A stretch of DNA of 64,000 nt from Nitrosomonas marina (GTDB lineage Bacteria > Pseudomonadota > Gammaproteobacteria > Burkholderiales > Nitrosomonadaceae): positions 31,667-95,666 of the forward strand of contig NZ_FOCP01000013.1 of NCBI RefSeq assembly GCF_900110145.1, in the 5' to 3' direction. Position 1 is the stretch's first letter. Every line of letters starts with the position of its first letter. The position numbers and the translations under genes were made by a program. Below, in pieces: positions 28,766-38,638 of this stretch. A model generated the notes under the pieces. That model saw only the letters and a program-made list of their open reading frames with translations, ran no database searches and was not told where the DNA came from.

Positions 28766-30175
28766 ATGCACAACCATCATGAAAACTGGCGTAACTATTT
28801 GGATAATTGCAACCAGCTTATCTCAGCATCAGAACCGGTTGTAACAAATGGTACTATTACACGCGTTACCGGTCTGGTTATGGAAGCGGCCGGACTTAAA
28901 CTGCCTATCGGCAGCAGTTGCACTATTTTTTTGTCCAATGGTAACAATGTATCTGCAGAAGTTGTTGGTTTCTCAAATGAACGCCTTTATTTAATGCCAA
29001 CCAGTGAAATTTTTGGGCTGGCACCCGGCGCAAAAGTAATGCCGGCGGAAATGCTCGCAGAAGCGCCAAAAATTGGAATGAAGCAGCATCCGCGAAGACG
29101 TGCGACAGACCAGGCAAAGCATGTTAAGGTCGGTGAAGGATTGCTTGGACGCGTTTTGAATGGACTCGGCGAACCGCTTGATCACCTGGGGTTAATAACA
29201 GCAGAAAAAAGCGTCCCTCTTTACAGCAGGCCGTACAATCCGTTGGAACGAGCACCGGTTTCCCATCCACTGGACGTAGGCGTGCGTGCAATCAATACTT
29301 TGCTGACTGTTGGCCGGGGACAGCGCATGGGTCTTTTTGCCGGCAGCGGTGTTGGCAAAAGCGTACTTTTGGGGATGATGGCGCGCTACACCGCTGCTGA
29401 CGTCATAGTTGTCGGTTTGATTGGGGAACGTGGACGAGAGGTAAAGGAGTTCATTGAGAATATACTGGGAAACGAAGGATTATCACGCTCAGTCGTCATT
29501 GCGGCGCCTGCTGATACATCGCCACTGATACGACTTCAGGGTGCGGCCTATGCTACTGCAATCGCGGAATTTTTCCGTGATGAAGGTAAACATGTGTTAC
29601 TGATCATGGATTCACTGACACGCTATGCCATGGCACAAAGAGAAATTTCACTGGCCATCGGTGAGCCACCGGCTACAAAAGGATATCCGCCATCAGTATT
29701 TGCACGATTGCCGCAACTTGTCGAACGTGCCGGTAATGGTAAACATAACAGCGGTTCCATTACCGCCTTTTACACTGTATTAACCGAAGGAGACGATCAT
29801 AATGATCCGATTGCCGACAGTGCGCGCGCCATTTTAGACGGACATATTGTTCTATCACGCCGAATAGCGGAATCCGGTCATTACCCGGCAATCGATATTG
29901 AAGCATCCATCAGTCGTGTCATGGCCGGCATTGTATCGTCAGAGCATCTCGAAGCAGCGAGAAAATTCAAAAGCATTTATTCGCATTACCAACGTAACCA
30001 TGACTTGATCAGTGTCGGTGCCTATGTATCAGGTTCCGATCCACTGTTGGATCGCGCAATTAAAATTTATCCGGCCCTTAGCCATTTTCTCCAGCAAGGC
30101 ATGACGCAACAGGAAAATTATGGTAACAGCATCAACAATCTGTTTTCACTGCTCAATCATCAGGACAGTCAATAA
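28766..30175 (+). CDS. fliI: Flagellum-specific export ATPase FliI
   Basis: FliI is the hexameric ATPase of the flagellar type III export apparatus, related to F1 beta. Walker A is [13 protein letters not shown] near residue 182 of the 469-residue form. The Walker B region is [19 protein letters not shown], and the family motif [18 protein letters not shown] follows. The start is uncertain. The ATG at 28766, 8 nt after the fliH stop, gives a normal length; in-frame starts at 28739 and 28682 would overlap fliH. Confidence 0.95.
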   Translation: MHNHHENWRNYLDNCNQLISASEPVVTNGTITRVTGLVMEAAGLKLPIGSSCTIFLSNGNNVSAEVVGFSNERLYLMPTSEIFGLAPGAKVMPAEMLAEAPKIGMKQHPRRRATDQAKHVKVGEGLLGRVLNGLGEPLDHLGLITAEKSVPLYSRPYNPLERAPVSHPLDVGVRAINTLLTVGRGQRMGLFAGSGVGKSVLLGMMARYTAADVIVVGLIGERGREVKEFIENILGNEGLSRSVVIAAPADTSPLIRLQGAAYATAIAEFFRDEGKHVLLIMDSLTRYAMAQREISLAIGEPPATKGYPPSVFARLPQLVERAGNGKHNSGSITAFYTVLTEGDDHNDPIADSARAILDGHIVLSRRIAESGHYPAIDIEASISRVMAGIVSSEHLEAARKFKSIYSHYQRNHDLISVGAYVSGSDPLLDRAIKIYPALSHFLQQGMTQQENYGNSINNLFSLLNHQDSQ

Positions 30176-30190
30176 CATATCGAATCAAAC

Positions 30191-30646
30191 ATGTCGAACC
30201 TGAGGCCTTTAAAAAAACTGCTCGAGCTTGCACAAAAAAAAAGTGACGATTCGGCCAGACAATTAGGCAGACTGAATTTTCAGCATAAGGAGGCTGAGAA
30301 AAAACTAAATCTGCTATTACAGTACCGACAAAGCTATCAGGATCGCCTACAGAATGCAGCTCGAAATGGCATCGGGCATGTTGAGTGGCAGAATTTCGTG
30401 ACGTTTATGAATAAACTAGACAACGCCATTTCTGAACAGCAGCTTGCAGTGAAACATACAGAAACCAATTGTCAGACCGGTAGTAATACTTATCAATCCT
30501 GCCAGCGCAAACTCAACGCTTATTCTGCGTTGGCTCATCGTCACGAGGAATCAGAAAAGGCACAACAAAAAATGACAGAACAGAAAATTCTGGATGAATT
30601 TACCGCCAACCGTGTCGCTCGCGACAATGTGGACACCACCAAATAA
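30191..30646 (+). CDS. fliJ: Flagellar export protein FliJ
   Basis: A 151-residue, highly charged, almost fully helical protein predicted to form an antiparallel coiled coil, as FliJ does at the centre of the FliI hexamer. The opening LRPLKKLLELAQKKSDDSARQLGRL and the middle QNFVTFMNKLDNAISEQQ match the family. It acts as a chaperone escort and links the ATPase ring to the export gate. Position directly after fliI (15 nt) confirms the call. Confidence 0.92.
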   Translation: MSNLRPLKKLLELAQKKSDDSARQLGRLNFQHKEAEKKLNLLLQYRQSYQDRLQNAARNGIGHVEWQNFVTFMNKLDNAISEQQLAVKHTETNCQTGSNTYQSCQRKLNAYSALAHRHEESEKAQQKMTEQKILDEFTANRVARDNVDTTK

Positions 30647-30667
30647 AAACGAAAGATTATTCGCTGC

Positions 30668-30684
30668 TGGCACGAATGTTGCTT
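30668..30684 (+). promoter_or_regulatory. Sigma-54 promoter upstream of fliK
   Basis: TGGCACGAATGTTGCTT matches the -24/-12 consensus TGGCAC-N5-TTGC exactly, with GG and GC separated by 10 nt. Transcription should start near 30694, giving a leader of about 32 nt to the fliK ATG at 30726. The sigma-54 activator FlgR encoded in the same block is the likely regulator. Confidence 0.88.
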
Positions 30685-30725
30685 ATATACATAAAAGGCA
30701 TTAACTATTTAAAACGAGAACAACT

Positions 30726-32123
30726 ATGTTGAATTCACCCCTTCCCTTACCAATACAAATTCAAACAAAACAGCCAGTTATTCACAATACCAATTTAACG
30801 CATCCCGGTGAGCCGAGGAAAGCTGAAGGAGCTCCGTTTGACAAGGTTCTGGAGCGTGAAGTCGCACAAAAAAGACAAGCAACATCAACCGACAGCGACA
30901 CAAAAAATACAAACAACACCAAAACAGAATCAACCAGCAGCAAAAAAGACAAAACCAGTACACCCAGTACAAGTGATGCATCCTATAACGAAAAAAACTC
31001 AACTGAATCTTCTTCAGTTCAAACAGAATCAAGTAGCGAGCATGAATCAGGGCAAAAGAACGAAACAGTTGAAAACGGACCAACTTCAGATAATTCCAGC
31101 ATTGCTCTTGCGCAGTTGCCTCGACCAGTTTCTGGAACGGCGCTACCTACTGATCAACCCGATATACATGCAAATGTCACTAGTCTGAAACAGACATCTG
31201 GCATGGCTTCAGTGCACTTGACGGCTCAATCGGAAACATCGCAGCAAATTATGCAAAACCTTTTGCCAGATCAAAATCCATGGCAATCTTCACATGCGGA
31301 TAGTTTTACCGATATTGACAAAAGTTTGCCGCTTCTAAACAGTCATGCCCATGGTTTAATTGGTGGTAACAATTTAAATAAAACAGTTAACCTGTCAAAC
31401 ACAGCTAAAAACGACAGCATGTCACAGTTTTTTTCTACGGACATTAAACAAGGCCTGATTGAAAATAAAGAATTATGGCAGTTTTTGCATGCGGCAAATT
31501 TTGCCGATAACGAAAAAACCACGGAATTTTCCCTGGATACCGGTAAAGATTTTTTAGCTCGGTTTAATGAATTCGGCGCAATGATACAAACAGATTCCGA
31601 TATTTTATTCCAATCCGGATTAAATCATTCGTCACAAATGTTTTCTCAAACTGCTTCTCAAGCAACAGTTTCGCAGAATATCGATCTTGACGTTCAAATC
31701 GGGCAGCCCAAGTGGAATGGAGAATTCGCCCAAAAAATTGTTTGGCTTGCTAATCAGCAAAACCAATTTGCCGAACTCCGCCTGAATCCCGCACATCTGG
31801 GTCCTGTTGAAATCATGTTAAGCCTAACCAACGACAATGGAACCCAGGCATCGGCCCAATTTGTATCACCACATCTGGCAGTACGCGAAGCAATAGAAGC
31901 CGCTTTGCCAAGATTACGTGAATTAATGGCCGAAAGCGGCATTCAGCTTGGTGATGTAATGGTTGGTGCCGAATCGTTTCAGCAGCAGGAGAAAAATGAG
32001 CAGCATGCACGCCATACGAACGATGGAACAGGCCTGATTAACGCACAAAATTTTTCTGACACAACGTCGGAAGAAGTGATTTCGTCAGGAAAACGCAGCG
32101 GAATTGTCAATACATTTGCTTAA
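30726..32123 (+). CDS. fliK: Flagellar hook-length control protein FliK
   Basis: FliK is the secreted molecular ruler that sets hook length and switches export specificity through FlhB. The N-terminal two thirds are low complexity and rich in Ser, Thr, Asn and Gln, as usual for this ruler. The conserved C-terminal domain includes KIVWLANQQNQFAELRLNPA and HLGPVEIMLSL near residues 335-360, then PRLRELMAESGIQLG. The length is 465 residues. A consensus sigma-54 promoter lies just upstream, so fliK can be transcribed separately from fliFGHIJ. It converges on bamB. Confidence 0.92.
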   Translation: MLNSPLPLPIQIQTKQPVIHNTNLTHPGEPRKAEGAPFDKVLEREVAQKRQATSTDSDTKNTNNTKTESTSSKKDKTSTPSTSDASYNEKNSTESSSVQTESSSEHESGQKNETVENGPTSDNSSIALAQLPRPVSGTALPTDQPDIHANVTSLKQTSGMASVHLTAQSETSQQIMQNLLPDQNPWQSSHADSFTDIDKSLPLLNSHAHGLIGGNNLNKTVNLSNTAKNDSMSQFFSTDIKQGLIENKELWQFLHAANFADNEKTTEFSLDTGKDFLARFNEFGAMIQTDSDILFQSGLNHSSQMFSQTASQATVSQNIDLDVQIGQPKWNGEFAQKIVWLANQQNQFAELRLNPAHLGPVEIMLSLTNDNGTQASAQFVSPHLAVREAIEAALPRLRELMAESGIQLGDVMVGAESFQQQEKNEQHARHTNDGTGLINAQNFSDTTSEEVISSGKRSGIVNTFA

Positions 32124-32130
32124 CATGGCA

Positions 32131-32151
32131 ATCGATAATGAGATTATCGAT
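32131..32151. terminator. Inverted repeat between convergent fliK and bamB
   Basis: ATCGATAAT, a GAG loop and ATTATCGAT form a perfect 9-bp stem 8 nt after the fliK stop and 40 nt before the bamB stop. The symmetry could serve both strands. No uninterrupted T tract follows, so it would be a weak intrinsic terminator. Confidence 0.5.
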
Positions 32152-32190
32152 CACAAATATACATTGATTTTAAAAAGAAACAGAAAAATC

Positions 32191-33408
32191 TTAAAACTGT
32201 GTACTAAAGGCAAAAACGCCACCTTCTGCAGTCTGCACTACAAAACCTTCAGGAATGCGCTGAGGGCGTGACAAAATGGCGCTGCCGTCCGTCGCTGCCC
32301 GCGCCAGAACAACGCCATCATAATTTCTCAGGATATTTACATAGCCTTTATCATCGCCGATGACGACATACTGACTTGTGACAATCGGAGCGGTTAGATT
32401 CTTGCTTCCCAGTTTGACTTGCTTCCACATACCAGCACCGCTTCTTTTATCGTAAGCAGCCAACACACCTTTTTCTTCGGAAACATAAACATAATCACTA
32501 TCCATGGTCAGTCCCTCACTGCTGGATGACTCACGTGCCCAAATCTGTGTACCATCAATAATTTGAAAGCAAGCCACTCGTCCCTGATAGGCAACGGCAC
32601 AAATCAAGCGATCATCAATTGCCGGTGAACTGGTGATATCAGTCATTCGTTCCAGTTCGGTCACGCCTCGCGGCTGGGACACTACAGCTTCCCAGCCCAC
32701 ATTTCCAGTAAAGAGGCTCATCCCCACCAACTTCCCGCCGGCAAATCCTGCAAAAACCGCACCTTGTGTAATCGCCACACCTGCGGAACTACGTACTGTC
32801 AGGGCCGGTGTTGCGCCTTGAAAAAACCATTTGCGTTTACCATCCAGCGCATCAAGCCCGTTAACCCGTCCATCAGTTGTGCGCACAACTACCATGTTCT
32901 CTTTAATCTGGGGAGGACTCAGTATTTCACTACTAACCTGTGATTTCCACAATGTATGACCAGACTCATTGAAGGCAAACACTTCACCTTTCGACGATCC
33001 GACCAACACCATTCCTTCACCAGCTCCGACACCGGCTGAAAATGGGTTTTTAGTTTTAACCTCCCAAATCTTTTCACCTGTCTGCGGATCCAGTCGTGTC
33101 AACTGACCATCTTCGTCTGCCACATAAACTGCATCATTCTCAAAAGCCACATGGAAACTGGCCATATCGCTGTCACCAATACGAGTTTTCCATAGCAAAG
33201 GAATTTCATCAAGCGCATTTAATGCTTCAAGTTCCGCTTTGTCAATAATTTCCTTTTCTTCGCTATCAAATAATTCAGCAATCTGATATCCCAGCGAATC
33301 AAACATGCGGGGATCAAACGGCAATGGCAGATTACTGCAACCGCCCAGGAGGAGCGTCAGTGCTAGTCCCCATGCTGATATGCTTCGTTCTGGCACGCCG
33401 GTTCTCAA
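32191..33408 (-). CDS. bamB: Outer-membrane beta-barrel assembly lipoprotein BamB
   Basis: BamB is a periplasmic eight-bladed beta-propeller lipoprotein that supports BamA in inserting outer-membrane proteins. The signal peptide ends in the lipobox LLGGC. Repeated PQQ-type blades are visible, for example GKVFAFNESG-like GEVFAFNESGHTLWKSQV, GRVNGLDALDGKRKWFFQG and GVLAAYDKRSGAGMWKQV. The length of 405 residues is normal. The start appears to be a TTG at 33408, as no ATG lies before the signal peptide. It follows yfgM by 14 nt. Confidence 0.93.
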   Translation of the reverse strand: MRTGVPERSISAWGLALTLLLGGCSNLPLPFDPRMFDSLGYQIAELFDSEEKEIIDKAELEALNALDEIPLLWKTRIGDSDMASFHVAFENDAVYVADEDGQLTRLDPQTGEKIWEVKTKNPFSAGVGAGEGMVLVGSSKGEVFAFNESGHTLWKSQVSSEILSPPQIKENMVVVRTTDGRVNGLDALDGKRKWFFQGATPALTVRSSAGVAITQGAVFAGFAGGKLVGMSLFTGNVGWEAVVSQPRGVTELERMTDITSSPAIDDRLICAVAYQGRVACFQIIDGTQIWARESSSSEGLTMDSDYVYVSEEKGVLAAYDKRSGAGMWKQVKLGSKNLTAPIVTSQYVVIGDDKGYVNILRNYDGVVLARAATDGSAILSRPQRIPEGFVVQTAEGGVFAFSTQF

Positions 33409-33422
33409 TGATATAACAATAT

Positions 33423-34061
33423 TTATTCTGACTCACCGAGCGCATCCAGTTTCATCTGGACGATATTGAAATAATTGTTGTTTTTGTTCAGCTTGTCGAT
33501 AGCAGCTTGATAAGATAGACGCGCTTCTTCCTTATTTCCCGATGCTAACAAAACATCGCCTTTCAAATCGGCATATAAACCTGAAAAAGAATCAAGATGT
33601 TCAGAATTCAAGTGACGTAAGGCTTCACTGTAATTATTTTCATCCAACAAAATGCCTGACAGTCTCAATCGCGCCAAGTCTCTTATCTCAGGTTCTTTGG
33701 CATGATCAAGTATCCACTGTAGTTGCTGTTTGGCATTTTGCAAATCACCGGCATCCACACTGGCTTTTGCAGCTATCAGCGCTGCACGAGGCGCGTATCC
33801 GCTGGATGGGTAACCTTCGGTTAGCAAATATGCAGCATCATTAATTTTCTCTGAATCTCCAGTTTCCTGCACCTGCTTCAGTAATGCATACAAGTCTGCC
33901 GCCTGCTGTGCTTGGAGCTGCTGGTAGTATTTCCAAACCTGAGTAGCACCAATGGTCGCAACCATTGTCGCCAAAACTATTGTTATAATAGTTCCATATT
34001 TGATCCACCAAGCCTTAATGCCCTCAATTTTTTCTTCTTCTTCTCGATTATATGTCGCCAT
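33423..34061 (-). CDS. YfgM family tetratricopeptide membrane protein
   Basis: An ancillary factor of the SecYEG translocon in E. coli, anchored in the inner membrane with a periplasmic TPR domain. The N terminus MATYNREEEEKIEGIKAWW is the conserved cytoplasmic start; the membrane helix spans about 22-41 (YGTIITIVLATMVATIGATQ). TPR-like helices follow from residue 50 on. The ATG at 34061 has GAGGT 8 nt upstream, so the longer form from 34094 is rejected. It sits between hisS and bamB, the standard proteobacterial order. Confidence 0.9.
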   Translation of the reverse strand: MATYNREEEEKIEGIKAWWIKYGTIITIVLATMVATIGATQVWKYYQQLQAQQAADLYALLKQVQETGDSEKINDAAYLLTEGYPSSGYAPRAALIAAKASVDAGDLQNAKQQLQWILDHAKEPEIRDLARLRLSGILLDENNYSEALRHLNSEHLDSFSGLYADLKGDVLLASGNKEEARLSYQAAIDKLNKNNNYFNIVQMKLDALGESE

Positions 34062-34154
34062 CGTAATACCTCGAAAATTCCCTGCTCTCAACAAAAACTG
34101 AAACTAAATTTATACTGAATACATTTTTAGCGTCTTGTCTGTAATATCGTGTTG

Positions 34155-35420
34155 TCAGTTTTTCGCTTTTATCAAATCAATGAGTGCATTCAGGTTAATT
34201 CTGACTTGATCAGCGATTTCACGTAACGGCTTTAACGTGGCAATCTGCATCATAGCCTCGTCATCACCGATGATGACTGCAAAACGAGCTCCACTGGCAT
34301 CCGCTTTTTTCATTTGTGACTTAAAGCTGCCACCACCGCAATGCAGAATAACCTGACAGCCTGATTCACGCAGCAATTCCGCAGTTTTCCATGCAAAACC
34401 CGTAGCTTGTTCACCCTGATGCACGATATAAGCATCAGGAACTGAGCGTGTAATTTCTTTGCCGCATTCTTGCATCAACGCCAATAACCGCTCCACTCCC
34501 ATGGCAAATCCACATGCTGGTGCCGGTCTGCCGCCGATTTGCGCAATCAATCCGTCATAGCGCCCCCCTGCACACACTGCACTCTGCGCTCCGAGTTTAT
34601 CTGTAATCCACTCAAAAACAGTACGATTGTAATAATCCAAACCCCTGACCAAGCGCAGATTAATTTCAAACTGAACACCCTGCTCGCGCAGCAACTGCTG
34701 TAATGTTTCAAAGTGAATGCGCGAAGATTCATCCAAATCATCTATTAATCTGGGTGCCTGCTCAATAATTGGCTGCATTTCTGGATTTTTGCTGTCCAGT
34801 ATTCTCAGTGGATTTGCATGCAGACGTCTATTGGCATCTTCATCCAGATGTTTGACGTGCTGTTCAAAATATTTAACTAACCGCGTCCGGTGTAACGCCC
34901 TGGATTCTGCACTGCCCAATGTACCAATTTCCAAACGCAAGCCGGTGATACCAAGCATTTGCCATAAACGAGAGCACATGACAATTAATTCTGCATCAAT
35001 ATCAGGGCCAGAAAACCCCAGCGCTTCAACACCAACCTGATTAAACTGGCGATAACGTCCTTTTTGTGGTCGTTCATGCCGGAACATCGGGCCGGAATAT
35101 GCAAGGCGCTGCGGACCACCGTACAGCAAATTATGTTCGATAACAGCGCGAACACATGAAGCAGTACCTTCAGGACGTAATGCCAGTCTGTCGTTATTGA
35201 GATGATCGACAAAGCTGTACATCTCTTTTTCAACAATATCTGTCACTTCACCGATAGAACGAACAAATAAGTCTGTATGTTCTACAATAGGCGTCCGAAT
35301 ATTGCGGTAGCCATACAATGCCAGCCAATTGTGCACTGTCTGCTCAAAAAAATGCCATAAATGAGCTTCTTCGGGAAGAATATCATTCATCCCGCGCACT
35401 GCTTTTACAACTTTAGCCAT
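34155..35420 (-). CDS. hisS: Histidyl-tRNA synthetase
   Basis: A class II aminoacyl-tRNA synthetase that charges tRNA-His. Motif 2 is [20 protein letters not shown] near residue 115; the histidine-binding motifs [14 protein letters not shown] (HisA) near 260 and AGGRYDGL (HisB) near 286 are intact. A C-terminal anticodon-binding domain contains [11 protein letters not shown]. The length of 421 residues is standard. Its ATG overlaps the ispG stop by 1 nt, indicating translational coupling. Confidence 0.97.
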   Translation of the reverse strand: MAKVVKAVRGMNDILPEEAHLWHFFEQTVHNWLALYGYRNIRTPIVEHTDLFVRSIGEVTDIVEKEMYSFVDHLNNDRLALRPEGTASCVRAVIEHNLLYGGPQRLAYSGPMFRHERPQKGRYRQFNQVGVEALGFSGPDIDAELIVMCSRLWQMLGITGLRLEIGTLGSAESRALHRTRLVKYFEQHVKHLDEDANRRLHANPLRILDSKNPEMQPIIEQAPRLIDDLDESSRIHFETLQQLLREQGVQFEINLRLVRGLDYYNRTVFEWITDKLGAQSAVCAGGRYDGLIAQIGGRPAPACGFAMGVERLLALMQECGKEITRSVPDAYIVHQGEQATGFAWKTAELLRESGCQVILHCGGGSFKSQMKKADASGARFAVIIGDDEAMMQIATLKPLREIADQVRINLNALIDLIKAKN

Positions 35421-36661
35421 TATCCTGCTTTTCTGGGATACTTTTCCCGAACATAGTTCTCGACGATCTGACGAAACTCTGCTGCAATATTATCGCCCTT
35501 TAAAGTAATTGTTTTTTCACCATCCACATAGACTGGCGCCACCGGACTTTCACCAGAACCCGGCAAGCTGATGCCGATATTGGCATGCTTGCTCTCTCCG
35601 GGACCATTTACCACACATCCCATAACCGCAAGTGACATGTTTTCCACACCTTCATACTGATCACGCCAGACAATCATTTCGTCGCGCACATAACTCTGAA
35701 TATTTTCAGCCAGTTCCTGAAAATACGTACTTGTCGTGCGCCCGCACCCAGGACATGCGGCAACAAGTGGAACGAACGCACGCAATCCCATTGTTTGCAG
35801 TATCTCTTGCGCAACAATTACCTCGCGTGAACGAGAGCCGCCCGGCTCCGGCGTTAATGAAATGCGAATTGTATCGCCAATACCCTCCTGCAAAAGTACA
35901 GCAAGCGCAGCAGTCGACGCAACAATCCCCTTGGAACCCATTCCTGCCTCCGTCAAACCGAGGTGTAGTGCATAATCACACCGGGCTGCAAGTTCGCGAT
36001 AAACGGAGATCAAATCTTGCACGCCGCTGACCTTGCACGACAAAACAATTTTGCTACGGGGCAAGCCAATCTCTTCCGCTTTTGCTGCACTTTCAAGCGC
36101 GGAGGTGATTAACGCCTCACGCATCACATATGTCGAGTCTTTCGGATCACTTGAGCGGGCATTTTCGTCCATGATACGTGCCAGCATTTCCTGGTCGAGG
36201 CTACCCCAGTTCACACCGATGCGAACAGGTTTATCATATCGACAGGCTGTTTCGATTAATGTGGCAAATTGTTCATCACGCTTTTTACCTTTACCAACGT
36301 TTCCAGGGTTGATTCGAAACTTTGCCAGAGACTGCGCGCATTCCGGATAAGCAGTCAACAGTTTGTGCCCGTTAAAATGAAAATCACCGACTAGAGGTAC
36401 ATGGCAACCCGTATCATCCAGTCGCTGTCGTATACCCGGGACTGCTTTTGCCGCTTCGGCTGTATTCACTGTAATACGCACCAGTTCAGAGCCGGCACGT
36501 GCGAGTTGCGATACCTGTTCAGCTGTAGCAATTTCATCGGCGGTATCGGTATTGGTCATCGATTGTACGACGACCGGTGCACCACCACCGATTTGAACAG
36601 TTCCAATATTGACACCAACACTGGAGCGACGTTGTAAAGTTAAACGATCTGGAGACATCAT
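35420..36661 (-). CDS. ispG: 4-hydroxy-3-methylbut-2-enyl diphosphate synthase
   Basis: IspG (GcpE) reduces methylerythritol cyclodiphosphate in the sixth step of the MEP isoprenoid pathway, using a 4Fe-4S cluster. The cluster cysteines lie in ACPGCGRT and in [10 protein letters not shown]. The N-terminal TIM barrel starts with [23 protein letters not shown], interrupted here only by sequence display. The length of 413 residues agrees with the longer proteobacterial forms. Two adjacent ATGs occur at 36661 and 36658. It lies between rodZ and hisS in a conserved housekeeping run. Confidence 0.96.
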   Translation of the reverse strand: MMSPDRLTLQRRSSVGVNIGTVQIGGGAPVVVQSMTNTDTADEIATAEQVSQLARAGSELVRITVNTAEAAKAVPGIRQRLDDTGCHVPLVGDFHFNGHKLLTAYPECAQSLAKFRINPGNVGKGKKRDEQFATLIETACRYDKPVRIGVNWGSLDQEMLARIMDENARSSDPKDSTYVMREALITSALESAAKAEEIGLPRSKIVLSCKVSGVQDLISVYRELAARCDYALHLGLTEAGMGSKGIVASTAALAVLLQEGIGDTIRISLTPEPGGSRSREVIVAQEILQTMGLRAFVPLVAACPGCGRTTSTYFQELAENIQSYVRDEMIVWRDQYEGVENMSLAVMGCVVNGPGESKHANIGISLPGSGESPVAPVYVDGEKTITLKGDNIAAEFRQIVENYVREKYPRKAG

Positions 36662-36718
36662 AGGTGTTTTTTCGTTATGGAAGAATTTCAGAAACAGCGC
36701 TAACTCAATATAAAATGT

Positions 36719-37819
36719 CTATTCAAATATTAGCTGAGCACTGCCGTTTTGCGTGTTGGTATATGGTTTTATATCAATGAGCCGGTCATTATAGGTAACT
36801 TCAACCGCCGATGCATCGCTGATGATAATCGATAAGGGTTTTTTGCCACTAATCCTCTGTCGAGTACCGCTGGCATTATTTTGTTCAAAAATAATGTCAT
36901 CGTTACCATCGGTAACTTTTACATGTGCTTCGGCTGAAAAATTCAAAGTAAGGGTACCGAATGTATTCATTGTTGAAACACTACCCAGACCAGCTACAGA
37001 GTCCTGATTGAATTTGGCAATGTCAGCCGTCTTTTTATCTGATGAATTAAGTGAAGACAACGGTAATTGTAATTCCACAGATGCCTGGCCATCTTGGTTT
37101 TGAATCGTCATATCGGAACTCTGTACTGCCTGGCGCCAAAACGGAAATTTTTCATATAAGAAAAAACCCGTCGCTGCCAAAAACACTAAAATAACAATGA
37201 CCGGAACTGTACTGCTTATCCCTTTTCCATTCCTTGAAGACGGTTTCATCTCCTGGACTTTGAAAGGTGTATGCTCAATATGCGAAACGGTCGTCGTGGG
37301 ACCGGGCAGCAATTGTACAATAGCGGCGGAATCCAGCTGCATCAAATTGGCGTAATTACGAACAAAACCGCGAACAAATGTTCGTCCTGGCAGTTCATCG
37401 AAATTTTCTTTCTCGATTGCTTCTACCTGCTGGACAGAAATCCTGAGTTGGCGTGATACCTCTTCAACACTCATATTTCTTGATACACGAGCATTTTGCA
37501 ACATATGCCCTATACCATGAACAACACTTGCGGAGTCCAATACCTGATTATCCGATTTGTCTGAGTGAATCTCCGATTTTAGAAAACGGCTGATTTCTGG
37601 TCCCTGTTCTACGGTTGATGTATTTGTCAATACATTTCCTGTTATATCAGGAGTGCTATCAGGTTCTGATAACTGCTCCAATTTTTCATGAACATGCTGG
37701 CCGGGTTCAGTGTCATCGCCACTCTTGGTTCGTGCATTATTATGGAGATTTTCCATTAAAGCATCATTCAAATGACCGGAGTCATTATGTTGCTGTTTTT
37801 TGTCGTTGCTATCATCCAT
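36719..37819 (-). CDS. rodZ: RodZ-like cytoskeletal helix-turn-helix membrane protein
   Basis: RodZ links MreB to the elongation machinery and maintains rod shape. An unusually long, acidic, low-complexity N terminus of about 100 residues precedes the Xre-type helix-turn-helix (SVEEVSRQLRISVQQVEAIE with the ELPGRTFVRGFVRNYA motif). A membrane helix follows (VPVIVILVFLAATGFFLYE), then a periplasmic DUF4115 domain with LNFSAEAHVKVTDGND. The ATG at 37819 sits 1 nt after the pilW stop; a GTG at 37831 is possible. The position before ispG matches other proteobacteria. Confidence 0.9.
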   Translation of the reverse strand: MDDSNDKKQQHNDSGHLNDALMENLHNNARTKSGDDTEPGQHVHEKLEQLSEPDSTPDITGNVLTNTSTVEQGPEISRFLKSEIHSDKSDNQVLDSASVVHGIGHMLQNARVSRNMSVEEVSRQLRISVQQVEAIEKENFDELPGRTFVRGFVRNYANLMQLDSAAIVQLLPGPTTTVSHIEHTPFKVQEMKPSSRNGKGISSTVPVIVILVFLAATGFFLYEKFPFWRQAVQSSDMTIQNQDGQASVELQLPLSSLNSSDKKTADIAKFNQDSVAGLGSVSTMNTFGTLTLNFSAEAHVKVTDGNDDIIFEQNNASGTRQRISGKKPLSIIISDASAVEVTYNDRLIDIKPYTNTQNGSAQLIFE

Positions 37820-37820
37820 T

Positions 37821-38633
37821 TCAAAGGCCACCTTCTCTCAAAGCTCTGGTTTCTCTGGAGTTTGGGAAGTTTTTTTGTAACTGAAAAAGATAGCTGTTTG
37901 CTGCGCGGGTATTTCCAGCTTTCTGTTCTATTTGTATACCCAGCCATAGACTTCTAGCAGTTGGTTGATATTTTTGCATGAAATCTGATAATTTTGATTG
38001 GGCCAACGCATTATTTCCCGAATTGAAATCCATTTCGATCAGGCCAACCAAGGCCGGGCGATAATTTGGCTGTAACGACAAGGATTCATTAAAATATAAA
38101 GATGCTTCGGAAAAATTTTTACGTTTCAACTCACAAATACCGGCATTGGCATAAGCAACATGGTGCGTCTCATACAGCGGGTCTTTTAGCGCGGTCATGA
38201 AATGATTAATCGCTTTATCAATTTGGTCCGGATAGCGTTCACATAAAAACCAGCCATAATTATTGTGCAACTCGGAATTTTTGGGATCGATTTTCAATGC
38301 ACGATTAAAATTGGATTGCGCCTTATCGTCTTCACCCAAAGCCATATTAATTAACCCAAGCACGCTGAAAGCAGGTGCATAATTTGGATTTGAATCAAGG
38401 GCTGCAACAATTTCCTCCATAGCTACTTTATATTGTCCCCGATAATAATACTCTGCAGCCAGCTCGGTATGTATACGCGCACTTTTCTCCAAGCGCGCCG
38501 CGGTTTGTTCCGGTGTCAACCGCCCTTCTACAGGTTCATGGACACATCCACTCAGAAAAATGTTCAGTACCACAACGAATACTGGCAGCTTTGTATTACT
38601 TGCAAGCTTGATTTTCCGCAGGATAGCGTTCAT
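37821..38633 (-). CDS. pilW: Type IV pilus biogenesis/stability lipoprotein PilW (PilF)
   Basis: A TPR-repeat lipoprotein that helps assemble or localise the PilQ secretin for type IV pili. The signal sequence ends in LSGC. Several TPR units follow, such as YYYRGQYKVAMEEIVAALDS, AFSVLGLINMALGEDDKAQS and NNYGWFLCERYPDQIDKAIN. The length of 270 residues is typical. It follows rlmN by only 5 nt, the common rlmN-pilW-rodZ-ispG order. No other pilus gene is in the window. Confidence 0.93.
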   Translation of the reverse strand: MNAILRKIKLASNTKLPVFVVVLNIFLSGCVHEPVEGRLTPEQTAARLEKSARIHTELAAEYYYRGQYKVAMEEIVAALDSNPNYAPAFSVLGLINMALGEDDKAQSNFNRALKIDPKNSELHNNYGWFLCERYPDQIDKAINHFMTALKDPLYETHHVAYANAGICELKRKNFSEASLYFNESLSLQPNYRPALVGLIEMDFNSGNNALAQSKLSDFMQKYQPTARSLWLGIQIEQKAGNTRAANSYLFQLQKNFPNSRETRALREGGL

Positions 38634-38638
38634 AAAAT

